From: Larix kaempferi
Lineage: Eukaryota; Streptophyta; Pinopsida; Pinales; Pinaceae
Reading direction: 5' to 3'
DNA: 64,000 nt
Assembly (NCBI GenBank): GCA_027924585.1
Contig: BSBM01000994.1
Span: forward strand, 15,188,501 to 15,252,500
Part shown: positions 22,354-32,784 of the stretch, piece by piece
Layout of the letters: each line of letters starts with the position of its first letter
Numbering within the stretch: position 1 is the first letter of the stretch
Notes under the pieces: generated by a model
What the model was told of the DNA's origin: nothing
Databases searched by the model: none
The model's input: only the letters and a program-made list of their open reading frames with translations
Made by a program: the position numbers and the translations under genes

Positions 22354-22933
22354 CTCCCCATACAAAAATGTTATTGATATTAGAAATGGAAGGTTTTCTA
22401 TTTTGCAAGAAAGTCACAGAAAATGACTTCAAAAGAGATAAAAAGGGGAAAGAGTAAAAAAGCAAGAAGAGACTACTCTAATAAATGGTGAATTTAAAAA
22501 TAAAAAACTTCATATGAGTCATGAACAAATGCCATTCAATTTTTGGATTTACCTCTTTCCAAATTCAATGTTCAGATTTGGTCATCTAAATGTGGTGTCA
22601 ATGAGGGGAAGCTACTGCTTACAAAATTTTTGTTGGCATCCGGTAAAGATAAATCATATGAGAATTTTTTTTATTTTTTTGGTTTTGAGACAGATGTACC
22701 TCCGATCAATAAGGAAATACACAAAAAAATATGGAGAGTGTGTGGAAGGAGTTCCCAATGCAAACTTCAGAAATTAATACATCAATGATTGTTTTGGAGG
22801 GTGATGTTGCGAAAACAGTTCCATTTCAAAACTGTATTTGGATCGTCCCTTCGGACAGATACTGAATTGGTACATGGACTTTGGCAGCATTTGAGTAAAA
22901 TGCAAGAATCAACTGATATCAAAAACTATCAAA
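22354..22933 (+). pseudogene. FCP1/NIF-like HAD domain A, catalytic site lost
   Basis: An acceptor TTTCTGCGCAG ends at 22353. Soon after comes KMLLILEMEGFLF, in the position of HAD motif I, where plant FCP1-like proteins have LLVLD-NG-L. The first Asp is Glu here. After stops and frame changes come FNVQIWSSKCGVN (family FNVGVWSS), a WRVCGRSSQCKL stretch at the usual Trp-x-Cys position, a MIVLEGD strand resembling the LLIDDSP motif, and the helical tail ELVHGLWQHLSKMQESTDIK. A donor-like GTAACC is at 22934. The domain order matches NIF-type phosphatases that act on phosphoserine in RNA polymerase II tails. This copy cannot be active as read. Confidence 0.6.
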
Positions 22934-23165
22934 TGTAACCTATCATTGCCTAAATTTTCTAGATGTAATCTATCATTGCCTATTTTAAACCAGTCAATGT
23001 GTTTTCTATTTTTTCTGGAGACGTTGTTATTTTCGTCTGAATGTAACATATTATTAGTTCAGTGTGATGCTTTTATTAAATCAAGTGAATCTATTGTGAT
23101 CATTAACTTCATGAACAAAGTGTTGTTGTTGTTGTTATATATATAGTCACTGTTCTTGTATGCAG

Positions 23166-23745
23166 TGAGGATATCACCGCAAAAGAAACTATTGGTCCTA
23201 GGAGTAGAGGGATTGCTCTCTAGAGTTCGGATGCTATCCAACATTGAAGATTCTTCCAAACAACCTCATTTTGTCCATAAATGCTATTGTTATTATACAC
23301 ACATGTTCAGCCGCAAAATTATCAGTGTTACTAGAGAGCATTTCGACGTTGCTATGTGGTTTTCTAGGCTCGACAACATGGAAATTAAAAATTTCCTAGG
23401 TGTATTTGAATGGTTGAAAAATGAAGAATTTGTATTTATTTGGGGTCGAGAGCAATGCAAACCTAGTACTTTTTATAATCACTCAATGTTTGTATACTAT
23501 AATGTTGGTGAAGAATTGAACATATAGAAAAAGTCCTTCAAGGATGTACTTATCCAATATGGAGATATATATAAACAAATGGACATGTTGTTTATAGATG
23601 AAGGGCAATATCAATCAGCAGATAATAGCAAGGAAAACTGCTTGAAAATTCCAACTAGTTGGAAATTTGACGGTTCACAAGAGAGAGATATAACTATAAA
23701 AACAATGTTGTGTGCTTTGTTGAATTATCTCAGGCCTCATTAAAA
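23166..23745 (+). pseudogene. FCP1/NIF-like HAD domain B, catalytic site lost
   Basis: The acceptor CTTGTATGCAG ends at 23165. The frame encodes KKLLVLGVEGLLSRVRM, which is HAD motif I with Gly-x-Glu replacing Asp-x-Asp/Asn. Then come HFDVAMWFSRLDNMEI, EFVFIWGREQC (the family's LLF-WDQ-HC position) and a TAG at 23525-23527. Past the stop follow MDMLFIDEGQYQSADNSKEN, at the LLIDDSPYKA...NP position, and a C-terminal helix MLCALLNYLRPH. It is the best preserved of the three domains. Sequence just past the end is shared with dispersed repeats at 36.5 and 38.0 kb. Confidence 0.65.
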
Positions 23746-24014
23746 AATGGGGTGTTGGTTAAACACATTGAATTTGAGATGACCATCATATTGTACAAAA
23801 CAAATTCATTTAGTGATTTGTATATTTTTTAAAGTTACTCCTACATTTAATTGATGTAAGTTTTATTGCACAATTCTCATCTTATTTATGGACATCATAC
23901 CATGTATCTGGTAATGTGTTTAAAAAATTGTTGAACATGAAAGCAATATACTTAGAAACATTGAACCATAATATTTTCTTGATTGGTTTGTGTGTTTGGG
24001 TTTTTTGTTTGCAG

Positions 24015-24632
24015 ATAGTACTAGAAGATTTGTTTCTAGTAAACCATTGATCATTTTTTATTTCAATGAAATTTTGTTACATGCAATACATAGAAAACAG
24101 AAACTTGGATTGCGACGACCACCGGACATCGAAACATCAACAAAGTATTATTTTATACGCCCAGGCTTAAAAGAATTTTTTGAAAAATGCTTTCATATTT
24201 TTGAGGTTGGGGTATGGACATTTGCTCAACGAAAAAACATTGACGAGTTTTTGCCTAGACTATTACAAAGAACAAGATTGAAAAGGGAACAATTTAGATT
24301 AATTTCAACATAGGAAAATTGTTCTTCCGTACCCAGAGAGGGTTTTCAGGGTGTTGGAAATCCTAATGTATATCGCAAGCCTTTAAGTATAGTTTGGGAC
24401 ACTTTGAACCATGGTTGGGATCGGATAAATACTGTGATTGTCGATGAATTTGGAGAAAAAACATGTTTCTAACGATGAAGGAAACTGTATTATAACAAAA
24501 ACTTATAATTATTCCGACGATGTCAATGACACATTTTTGTTAGATAGATTATGGCCTTGCTTGTTGCACCTAGATGGTGTGAGCAATGTGAGGCCAATTG
24601 TAAATAAAATAAAAATGGAAGTATTTTGTTAA
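24015..24632 (+). pseudogene. FCP1/NIF-like HAD domain C, catalytic site lost
   Basis: The acceptor TTTGTTTGCAG ends at 24014. KPLIIFYFNEILLHAI occupies HAD motif I, with Tyr-x-Asn in place of the catalytic pair. RPGLKEFFEKCFHIFEVGVWTF and RKNIDEF follow, matching the RP-F-F-FNVGVWSS block. A stop comes soon after at 24311-24313. Further on INTVIVDEFGEK sits at the LLIDDSP position. A frame slip in the A-run near 24462 leads to DTFLLDRLWPCLLHLDGVSN, the usual C-terminal FL-YL-GL helix. The relationship to domains A and B is visible in motif order, not in close identity, so the duplication is old. Confidence 0.6.
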
Positions 24633-25480
24633 ATAATACACTTGAATGTTTGTTTGTGCTAGTATGTCCAATTTCACTGTGATTATAATTCTTGTAAAGT
24701 GTCGAGTTTGGTTTCCGAAAATGTAACTCTGTTTAAATTGTATTGTTAAATCATAAAACATATAAATCTGTGTGCTTGATTTATCATTCATATGATTTAT
24801 ATGAAGGTTATGCACTAGTAAATTTCTTTACTTGATTCATATTGTTTCACATCCTGCAATTACATAACAGTCATTAATATCATCCTATTAAGTTAATTTG
24901 CTAAGTTAAGTTATTAAGCATCTAATTAATAGCTTCATAACTAGGCTTATGCCTATCATTCTAAGAACATATAGGAGGCATCCATCCATCAATGAGGTTG
25001 TGACAGCATAAGCATACATGTATTACATAAATGGAGTTTAGCCATTCATCATTCACATACAAAATTAATACAACAGATAGCTTATGCAATTGAAAGAAAC
25101 CTCATTCATGAATATATATTAACCTTCTAACAGGCTTAAGATAGCATATTCATGGATTACATTTATTTACACATAATTTCATTCCACAGATTGAACATAT
25201 CAAGCATAATTAAATACATGAACATTACAATCCATTTTTTTTTAAAAGAAAAAATCATACTATTGTTATTCAAAACTGAATCAAATATTACATGATGTTC
25301 CATGAGGTTACTTGACTCACTAGAGAGCCGAAGTAAAATAGATAGTGTCAAAAAGACTTCATGAAAAATTACAATAATTTCTCAAAAACAGTCTGAGAAT
25401 TCCATCCTTCTGCCAGAAAAATAAAAAACTTTCAGCTATTTAAAAACTTAGCCCTTCTAGGTCAAAAAGCAGTCCAAAAT
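24633..25480. other. AT-rich DNA, no gene seen
   Basis: There is no family-like frame. The stretch is rich in ATTAAT and ATTCAT words and holds no clear repeat unit. Confidence 0.5.
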
Positions 25481-25485
25481 ATGGC

Positions 25486-25671
25486 TTAGTCAAAGAACTT
25501 TACTGATCCCTTATCAAAACATATGTGATCAATAATTTCCTCCCAAAACAAATAACCAACTTCTTTTTTCATTGCATCTTTTGAAAGCTTCTCTGCATCG
25601 ATGTTGTGCTGCCTATATATATGATCAATAATTTCCTCCCAAAACAAATAATCCAAATTTTGTTGGCACAT
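25486..25671 (-). mobile_element. LINE RNase H tail fragment with internal duplication
   Basis: The minus strand encodes HIYRQHNIDAEKLSKDAMKK followed by hydrophobic and aromatic residues. This resembles the end of the RNase H domain in plant non-LTR elements (V-RE-N--AD-LS-EA). A segment reading GYLFWEEIIDHI occurs twice, the result of a duplication of about 120 bp. The frame is only 61 residues and upstream RT is absent. Tentative. Confidence 0.4.
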
Positions 25672-25855
25672 GCTATATGTTATTTTGTTACATATCTAAT
25701 AATTGCATTTCTCAGACTGAAAGGGTCTAAGCAATTTCCTGGCAATTCATTACAGTTAATCATTATGGGATCATTAATGCTCTTCTTGAACACAAAGACC
25801 AATATGGGCAATTTGTTAGTCATCATATGTCGAGCCTCGTTCAAAAGAAAAAGTA

Positions 25856-26118
25856 TGGTTTTGGAACCTGGATTTTGGCACTTTGGAAACAGATTTTGCA
25901 GTTTCAGAACCGGTTTGGTCACTTTCGGAACCGGATTTTGCACTTTTGGAACCGGTTTTGGCTCTTTAGGAACCGGTTTTGTTACTTTTTGAACCTTTAT
26001 TTGGCATTTTCGGAATCGGTTTTGGCAATTTTGGAATCGGTTTTGGCACTTTTGGATCTGGTTTTGGCACTTTTGGAACCTGAATTTGGCAGTTTTGGAA
26101 CCGGATTTTGCTTGATTT
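25856..26118. repeat. GGAACCGGTTTTGGCA-type minisatellite, copy 1
   Basis: About ten to twelve irregular 22-26 bp units of the form TTTTGGCACTTTTGGAACCGG lie here. The array starts after CAAAAGAAAAAGTATGG. It ends GGATTTTGCTTGATTTGGG and runs into CCCCATCTTCAAAGTGACTTG. Copy 2 at 38062-38350 has the same start and end, so array plus flanks form one dispersed unit. Phe/Gly-rich frames across it are repeat artefacts. Confidence 0.9.
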
Positions 26119-26711
26119 GGGAGTTTAGAGAGGCAGTTTTACCCCCATCTTCAAAGTGACTTGAATATTTTAGACATTGATTTTCTCACCTTAAAATTTA
26201 GAACATTTACAAATGAAAATTGCAATTTTCAAATAAAAAATTGCATTGTTTGATTTGAAATTCACACTTTTCATATCAGAAATTGTAGTTGTTTATTTTA
26301 AATTCACACTTTTTGAATTGAAGTTCATAGTTTTATAACAACAAATTCCAAGTTAAGGTTCATATGTAGTAAAAAAACACACCATTCCAATAGAAAAACA
26401 TCCTTTTCAAAGCCAATATTGCCACTTTCAGAAGGTCCTTTTCAATTGCATTTTTTCGTTTTAAATTTAGCTTCAGAATAATTTAAAGTCATTGAACGTT
26501 TTAGAACAAAGGAGAGAAATGATTCATGGAATTAAGTTGGTGAGCTGAAATTCATTAAGGAAGAAACAAAAACAATTGATAACATTCTATTTTTTCATTC
26601 TGCGGAGCTGGAACGTCTCGAGATTTTCGACTTTCATGGGACTGACTGTAAAATGTAGTGGAAATGGGTGAGGTGCACATCTTTAAAATGAGTAAAACAA
26701 ATTATGCGTAG

Positions 26712-27344
26712 TTAGAAGAAGCTGACAACATGATCTGGAGGCATAGAGATTCGGAGATAGCCTAGACATGGCAGTATTGCATCTCTCTCAAATACCTGCA
26801 TAGAAAACAAATAAATGTTTATCATGCTACCATAAAAAGAAACAATTTCCAACAAATGCAAAAATAATCGTTTTATTGCAGCCAATGCATGAGCACACAT
26901 ATCAGCATGCACAATAAAAACAGATAAGCTATTCCTAAATTGCCAAGTGCACCATAATAGTTGGTCTGGGCATCCTGCTTGGACGAGTTAGATCCTAACA
27001 CAGCTGGTCTGGGCATCCCGCTTAGACGGGTTCACTCCTAACACCATAGTTAGTGGAAGAAAAGGCATTCAACCAATGAAATATACTTTGGAAATGATAA
27101 GCAAACACTTAAATTAGACGTGTGTATAATAATCACTACACAAATTCTTTCTTACTGAGAAAAACCTTTTGTGGATATGCAGTCTTTCAAGGTTAGGAAG
27201 TTGCTCCAATAAGTTGAGAAGAGGAACAAGCTTCAGAATATGGATATCAAGATTCTTCAATGATTTCAAGCTACCTATTATCTCCCCAAATTTCTCTGCA
27301 GGAAAATGGTGCAATAGATCCACTATATGAGAACGTTTCTTCAT
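26712..27344 (-). pseudogene. Two-exon 3' end of a leucine-rich-repeat gene
   Basis: Exon 27156-27344 encodes IGSLKSLKNLDIHILKLVPL and LLEQLPNLERLHIHKR, leucine spacing typical of plant LRRs (NLR or F-box/LRR type). It ends TCA|GTAAGA. After a 360-bp intron with a TCTATGCAG acceptor, exon 26712-26795 continues in phase 0 with VFERDAILPCLGYLRISMPP and stops. A TAG immediately precedes the first Met, so either the 5' part is lost or this ATG follows an unseen upstream exon. Matching splice phase and LRR text on both sides support a real former gene end. The class of LRR protein cannot be told. Confidence 0.5.
26958..27042. repeat. Short duplication within the LRR intron
   Basis: TGGTCTGGGCATCC-GCTT-GACG and TCCTAACAC occur twice about 42 bp apart. 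It lies within the intron of the LRR remnant. No RNA gene fold is evident. Confidence 0.6.
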
Positions 27345-27562
27345 CTACCATCTACCTATATGAGAACATTTCTTAATCTGCCTACGTCCCCTCCTGGTTG
27401 GAGGAACATAATGACAAATCCATGCATACCCAGGGAATATAAGACGAACAAACTGAAAAATTCCATTTCAGTTTGCTGTGAGTGGTCACTGTGTTGATGG
27501 ATTAGCCTATATATAGTGAGTGGCCACTGTGTTGATGGATTGAATGGGATGGGAGTCTAAGA

Positions 27563-27965
27563 CGGATGGGGAATGGTAATTATCACAGTATGGAGGGATC
27601 ATGGTGGTCAAAGATATCATCTGTAGCGACTACAGATTTTGCTAGAGTAATCGTACACATATCACTCCAATCGATTCCTTGAAAATCCAATGGCCAACAT
27701 GCCTGCTACCAGCGCATTAAATGGCCTACAGCAGGCTTAATAATATTCATCGTAAATGATGGAATGTATCACTCGTGTGAATAATCTCATCATACTTTCA
27801 GTCCACATAATGTTTATGTATTTTCACCAACAAAGTCTCTGGTTGGGGTCAATGGTAATTATCATAGTATGGCGGGATCATGGTGGTAATAGATATCATC
27901 TGTAGTGAGTACAAATTTTGCTGGAGTAATCGTACACTTATTACTCCAATCGATTCATTGAAATT
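27563..27965 (+). repeat. Dispersed repeat, two direct copies
   Basis: About 120 bp, from GGTAATTATCACAGTATGG through GATATCATCTGTAG to CTCCAATCGATTCCTTGAAA, occurs at 27563-27685 and again at 27845-27965. A third copy is inverted at 29401-29517. Confidence 0.8.
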
Positions 27966-28237
27966 TCTACGGCCAACATGCCTGGTACCATTAATATCCT
28001 TAATATTCGTTTAAAAAATATTTAAACTAATTTTAAAAATCAAATATGCCACATGTCACAATATAAGCATTCCACGTGTCTCCAAATTTATAGAAGTTTT
28101 GCTTCAAAGACTTTGCTGGAAAGTAGAAATATTCTTAGAGAAAGAGTGGCCGCTGGGCCGCTCTTTCTCTAAGGCGTTCTATTTTCACCATTCCCTTGTA
28201 GATGAAAGTTCGGGCGACCCTTCTTATTGCCAATATT

Positions 28238-28470
28238 ATTATTTTTAACCATGGAACAACAACCTCCCAAGGGTATATCCAACAGCCCCCAAGCCAGATA
28301 TACCAGAAACTTGTGACTCAGAGGGGTCGAGACATCCTGAGACCCTTTCTCCCAGGGGAGAGCCTCTATCCCAGGGGTAGCCTACCCTTCGAGCCTTGTC
28401 ACAATGAGCCGATGAGCAACCCTACCCCCTGCCAGTTTTGAACCCGTGACCTCCTCGGAGTTAACAAATG
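28238..28470 (-). mobile_element. Candidate tRNA-related SINE
   Basis: A GC-richer insert interrupts a palindromic-repeat unit. The 17-bp host sequence TTCTTATT(G/C)CCAATATT is present on both sides (28221-28237 and 28471-28487, one mismatch), as expected of a long SINE/LINE-type target duplication. The minus strand carries GGTCACGGGTTCAAAACTGG, close to a pol III B box, near its 5' end. An upstream A box is not evident and the tail is only weakly A-rich, so it is 5'-truncated or degenerate. Coding is absent. Confidence 0.5.
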
Positions 28471-28487
28471 TTCTTATTCCCAATATT

Positions 28488-28900
28488 CTTTTCATAATAG
28501 TTTGACACTGCAATAAGGGACGGTCAATCCTTCTTGTGTTCTCCATTATGGATATAGCTGAATTTCTGGATAAAGGTTTTCACAAATAACTATGAAAAGA
28601 TGCAATGGCCGATCCTTCTTGTTGAAAAATAAGGATCAAAAACAAAATTAATTAGAAACCATTTTTATATGTTATAACTTACAAGGTGTTCTATTTTTAC
28701 AATTCCCTCGTAATTGAAGGGTTGGATGACCCATCTTATTCCCAATATTATTTTTATAATAGTTCAACACTAGAAAAGGGTCAAGCGACCCTTCTTATTG
28801 CCAGTATTATTTTCAAACTAGTTCGACACTACAAGAAGGGTCGGTCGATCCTTCTTGTGTTATCCCTTTTATGATATTTCATTCTATTTAAAAAAAGTAA
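28488..28900. repeat. Palindromic repeat cluster
   Basis: This holds further copies of the GAAGGGTCGGTCGA-CCTTC module. The best is 28832-28857, where 12 of 13 arm positions pair, counting one G-T. Copies share the lead-in CCCAATATTATTTTCATAATAGTTCGACACT. Confidence 0.8.
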
Positions 28901-29400
28901 AAAGAAATAATGCTTCGATTTAAACGAACAAAAAGAAAGAATGTTTCTATTTAAAATAAAACAATTACCTATTACGACTCTAGAATTGATGATTTGGAAC
29001 GGAATCAGATTGAACTTATGTGACAGAGGATTTTATAAAAGATGAAATTTTGAAGATGGCCAGGATGTCACAATGCAGTCGCTGCTAGGATGTCACAGTG
29101 CAGCCACTGCCAGGAATACTGCTCTATAGATATGAGAATTGCCGACGAAACCTTTGTTCAATGGCAGAATTTTTGCATCATCTTGTTAAATTTACAGAGC
29201 CATACTGGGAAATCCATAATGGTAAATAATGGCGCTGATCTTGGTGTTTGTGACAAGTCATAATTTCGACTAAAGCATGATGTGATTATTTTCTTCACAC
29301 ATGTGATACAAGCCATCATTCACCATTAGCACCGTCAGGATAACCGGCATTTCAGAATTTCATCTTATAAACCATCGCCCTGTCAGCATACATTCCTTTC
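28901..29400. other. No gene seen
   Basis: The only structure noted is a short duplication, CCAGGATGTCACA-TGCAG-C, repeated near 29060 and 29090. Confidence 0.45.
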
Positions 29401-29517
29401 TCAAGGAATCGATTAGGGTGATACATGTACAATTACTCCATCAAAATCAACAGTTGTTACAGATGATATCTATGACCACCATCCCTCCATACTGTCATAG
29501 TTATCTTTCCCCATCCG
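29401..29517 (-). repeat. Inverted third copy of the 27.6-kb dispersed repeat
   Basis: The sequence is the reverse complement of the 27563-27685 unit: AAGGAATCGATTAGGGTGATA leads to CCACCATCCCTCCATACTGT and then TTATCTTTCCCCATCCG. With the other two copies it frames 1.8 kb of DNA. Confidence 0.75.
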
Positions 29518-29800
29518 TAACATCCAAGTCAATTCACCAATTCACTATATAATGACTAAAGTATACCTGGTATCACAGCAAAATGAAATATTTGGGAATT
29601 CATGGCAGTCTTCTTTACCGCCTCTGTTCTGTTTCCTTTGTTGTTTTATCATAAATACTTGAGTCTTATGGTCGCTCTCTTCCAGATATATGAGCATTTC
29701 AGCAACAGTTCCCTCACAAATCCTCACCACACCATGATATATTGGAGTTTCAAGCACTGTCGAATCCCCAAGACCAGGATTGGTCACTAATGTGACTCAT

Positions 29801-30410
29801 AGCTTCTAGTTGAAGCAAAGATAAAGTATACTAGCTTCTAGTTGAAGCAAAGATAAAGTATACTAGCTTCTAGTTGAAGCAAAAATAAAGTCTGTGTAAA
29901 TTCTCTGTAGTAGAGTTTATTGTAGTAGAGTCAGTGTTTGTGAGCTCAATCTCATAGTCCTGAAATGTATTAAGAGCCCAAGCTCTGTAAAAGGTGAAAG
30001 ATCAAAGTAAATTTCATCTCTGTGTAATGCGGCAAAGCTGCATGTTTTAACCCAAAATAACTTCTACTGATTTTTATTTCTTAGTAAGAAATTTTTTAAT
30101 ATAAATCCTGTAGTAGAAGAGCCTGTGTTTGTGAGCTCAAGCTCATACTATTCATGAAATGTATTAAGAGCCCAAGCTCTGTAAAAGTTGAAATATCGAA
30201 GTAAATTCAATTGCCAAGAATAACTTATATTGATTTTTATGTAGACTTAATAATAAATCTGTAACATAACATTTCAATTGCCAGGTATTTAAATTTCTAT
30301 CTAAATTTGTAATAGAACATTTCAATTGGCAGGTATTTATATTATTCAAACGGTAAATCTTTAACCATAAATCTAGTTTTTCAATTGCCAGGTATTTATA
30401 TTTTTCAATA
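29801..30410. repeat. Stack of short tandem and direct repeats
   Basis: Three copies of a 32-bp unit AGCTTCTAGTTGAAGCAAAG... start at 29801, 29833 and 29865. A segment of about 85 bp from GTGTTTGTGAGCTCAA to GTATTAAGAGCCCAAGCTCTG occurs at about 29930 and 30122. CAATTG(C/G)CAGGTATTTA then occurs three times between 30275 and 30400. Confidence 0.8.
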
Positions 30411-30468
30411 TCTCATAAGCTGGGCACATGAAACCATTTGGGTTTGATGGCTGATTAGAACATGAAAC

Positions 30469-31167
30469 TGTGAAAATCCTCACAGCAGATCTAAGAGATG
30501 ATGTGTACCTCACAAGACTAATTATAATTAAGCAGGAAAATAGAAGAAGAGTGAACAATACAGTATAATGAGCAACAGAATAGTATGGGACAGTAGAACT
30601 CAGATAGAAGCAATAATACTTCACACAAACTAGTTAATTAACCACAATATGGACAAATAAATAGTACAATGGTAGAGAGGATTCGAATTCCCAAGGTGGT
30701 AATTCGAATTAGCCTCTCAGAGTGATCATAAGATCAATAGAGTGTCATTGGAGCACAACTAGGTGTCCTCATGATCATCAAAGCACAACTGGAAGTCTTC
30801 ATCATCATTAGTGGAGTCATCAATGCTCAAGTGACTGTCAACCATTAGTCAAACTAACTCTGGTAGGTGTAACTGAGTGTAACTCAGTGTAACTAAGTGT
30901 AACTGACTGTAACTGACTGTAAACTAAAGACAACTGGACTGGTAGGTGAAGAAGGACGCATTAAGAAACTGGAGGGCTAAAACTGAATAGTGAGAAGCTC
31001 CTGGGGGTGGCTAACCAAGGGCTAGATGTTGGACTGATGACTGGGATGCATGCAAAATGCACACAAACCCTAGAATGCATCTAAACCCTAAAGGTGCATG
31101 CATGAATGAAAATGTAAATGATCAAAATACTGGTGGGACTAGGATGGAGTATAGGAATATCCTAACA
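30469..31167 (-). mobile_element. Solo LTR of the 32.8-kb copia-type family, inverted
   Basis: The minus strand runs from TGTTAGGATATTCCTATACTCC to GAGGATTTTCACA, which are the termini of the LTRs at 32785-33562 and 35141-35930. No internal sequence, PBS or PPT accompanies it. The flanks GAAAC (30464-30468) and GAAAG (31168-31172) match at four of five bases, an eroded target duplication. At 699 bp it is somewhat shorter than its relatives. Unequal recombination between LTRs is the usual origin. Confidence 0.85.
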
Positions 31168-31622
31168 GAAAGATAGGCATAGAATATTCAAAACATGGTC
31201 TTTGCCTTCGATACCTTTTTTTTTGGAGGATTTATGTGTCAATATTTTCAATCCATAGGTCTCAACGATTGCAAGTATCTAGATGATTCAACATGAATGA
31301 CCAAGATAATAGGGTGTATCGGCAGCTAGAGAGGCAGTGATACTGTAAGACCACAAATGATACTATAATTATTCACTTCCTCTTGCAGTTCACCAAAGCA
31401 TGTTTAAAACATAGAGTTTAATAAAGAATAAAACATAGCATGGATTCAGTGGTGCTTAGAGGAGAAAATATTCTATACGAGTAAATACTATAATTAAACT
31501 ATATTTCTAATACTCAATTTGCCAAATCAAATATGCCATGTGTCACAATATGATCCTTCCACGTGTCACCCTAGGATACTAGATATCAACATTTAAACAA
31601 CAAAATTTATAGACATTTTGCT

Positions 31623-32175
31623 TCAAAGGCTTGGTTGGCAAGTGGAAATATTCTCAGAGAGAGAGCATCCGCTCTTTCTCCAAGGTCTTCTATTGTTACA
31701 ATTCCCTCGTGAATGAAGGATCGACCGACCCTTCTTATTCCTAATATTCTTTTCATAATAATTTGACACCGCAAGAAGGGTCGGTTGGCCCTTCTTGTGT
31801 TCTCTATTATGGATATAGATGAATTGTTGGATAAAGGTTTTCACAATTTACTACGAAAAGAATGGGCGACCGATCCTTCTTGTCAAAAAATAGAAGTCGG
31901 GAGAAACAATTTTTATATGTTAAAACATCCAAGGCGTTCTATTTTGAAAATTGCCTTGTAATTGAAAGGTTGGATGACACTTCGTATTCCCAATATTATT
32001 TTCATAATAGTTCGACACTGCAAGAAGGGTTGGTCGACCCTTCTTTTGTTCTCCATTATGGATATATCTGAATTGATGGATAAATGTTTTCACAATTAAC
32101 TACGAAAAGAAGGGGCGGCCAATCCTTCTTGTCAAAAAACAGAATTCAGGAGAAACCATTTTTATATGTTATAAC
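31623..32175. repeat. Palindromic repeat cluster
   Basis: This is the same family as at 16.3 and 28.5 kb, with strong palindromes at 31772-31797 and 32021-32046. The block from CGTTCTATTTT...AATTCCCTCGT to TTATAACAT is present about twice in tandem. Confidence 0.8.
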
Positions 32176-32784
32176 ATAGCCGATTGACTGGCTATTCAAA
32201 CAATGAGTGAATATTTTATACATTGGACTTTTCACCTTTGTAGGTAACTTCATTTTTGAAGCAAGGGATTGTTTAAGTACCTAAACTTCATGACCATTAG
32301 AGGTATGTACAGGTTCTAATTGTGAAGTTGTAGATCCTAGTGATTGTTTGTTCATTGTAGAAATTGAATAACTATTACATTGAACAATACATGCATCAAC
32401 ATTGAATAGAGTTCCCACACAATCACCCTTAGCAAACACCATAAATTACTAGACCATTTTACACCCTTTTTTAGATAAAAGGAACCTGACATGAACATGA
32501 ATAAGTTTTCTTAATAATACTAGGTTACATGCAAAACCTGGAATGCGTAAAACTCCATTGATCCTCTTCACTATAGCACCAAGGAATTTGATCAAGACTC
32601 TGCAATGACAAACTATGTTGAGAGGCGAATCGCAAATCCATTATTCGAACTGTTCCCACAATCCGCATTGCAGGTTTGGAAACACAGAATGCAAACATTT
32701 ACAATAATCTTCCCAGAATCCGCAAATTCGAGTTGCAGGAATCAAATCCGAATATCCAGTAATTCACCTTTATAAAGACTAGTG
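32176..32784. other. No gene seen; left flank of the gag-only copia element
   Basis: No coding family text is present. The last 25 bp, AATTCACCTTTATAAAGACTAGTG, match the lead-in of the palindromic repeat module (AATTCACCTGTATCCAGAATGGTG). This identifies the sequence into which the next element was inserted. Confidence 0.55.

Noticed and set aside
26958-27042. Possible tRNA-like duplicate with GGGTTCACTCC
   Set aside because: No cloverleaf arms or acceptor stem can be paired. It is a plain duplication.
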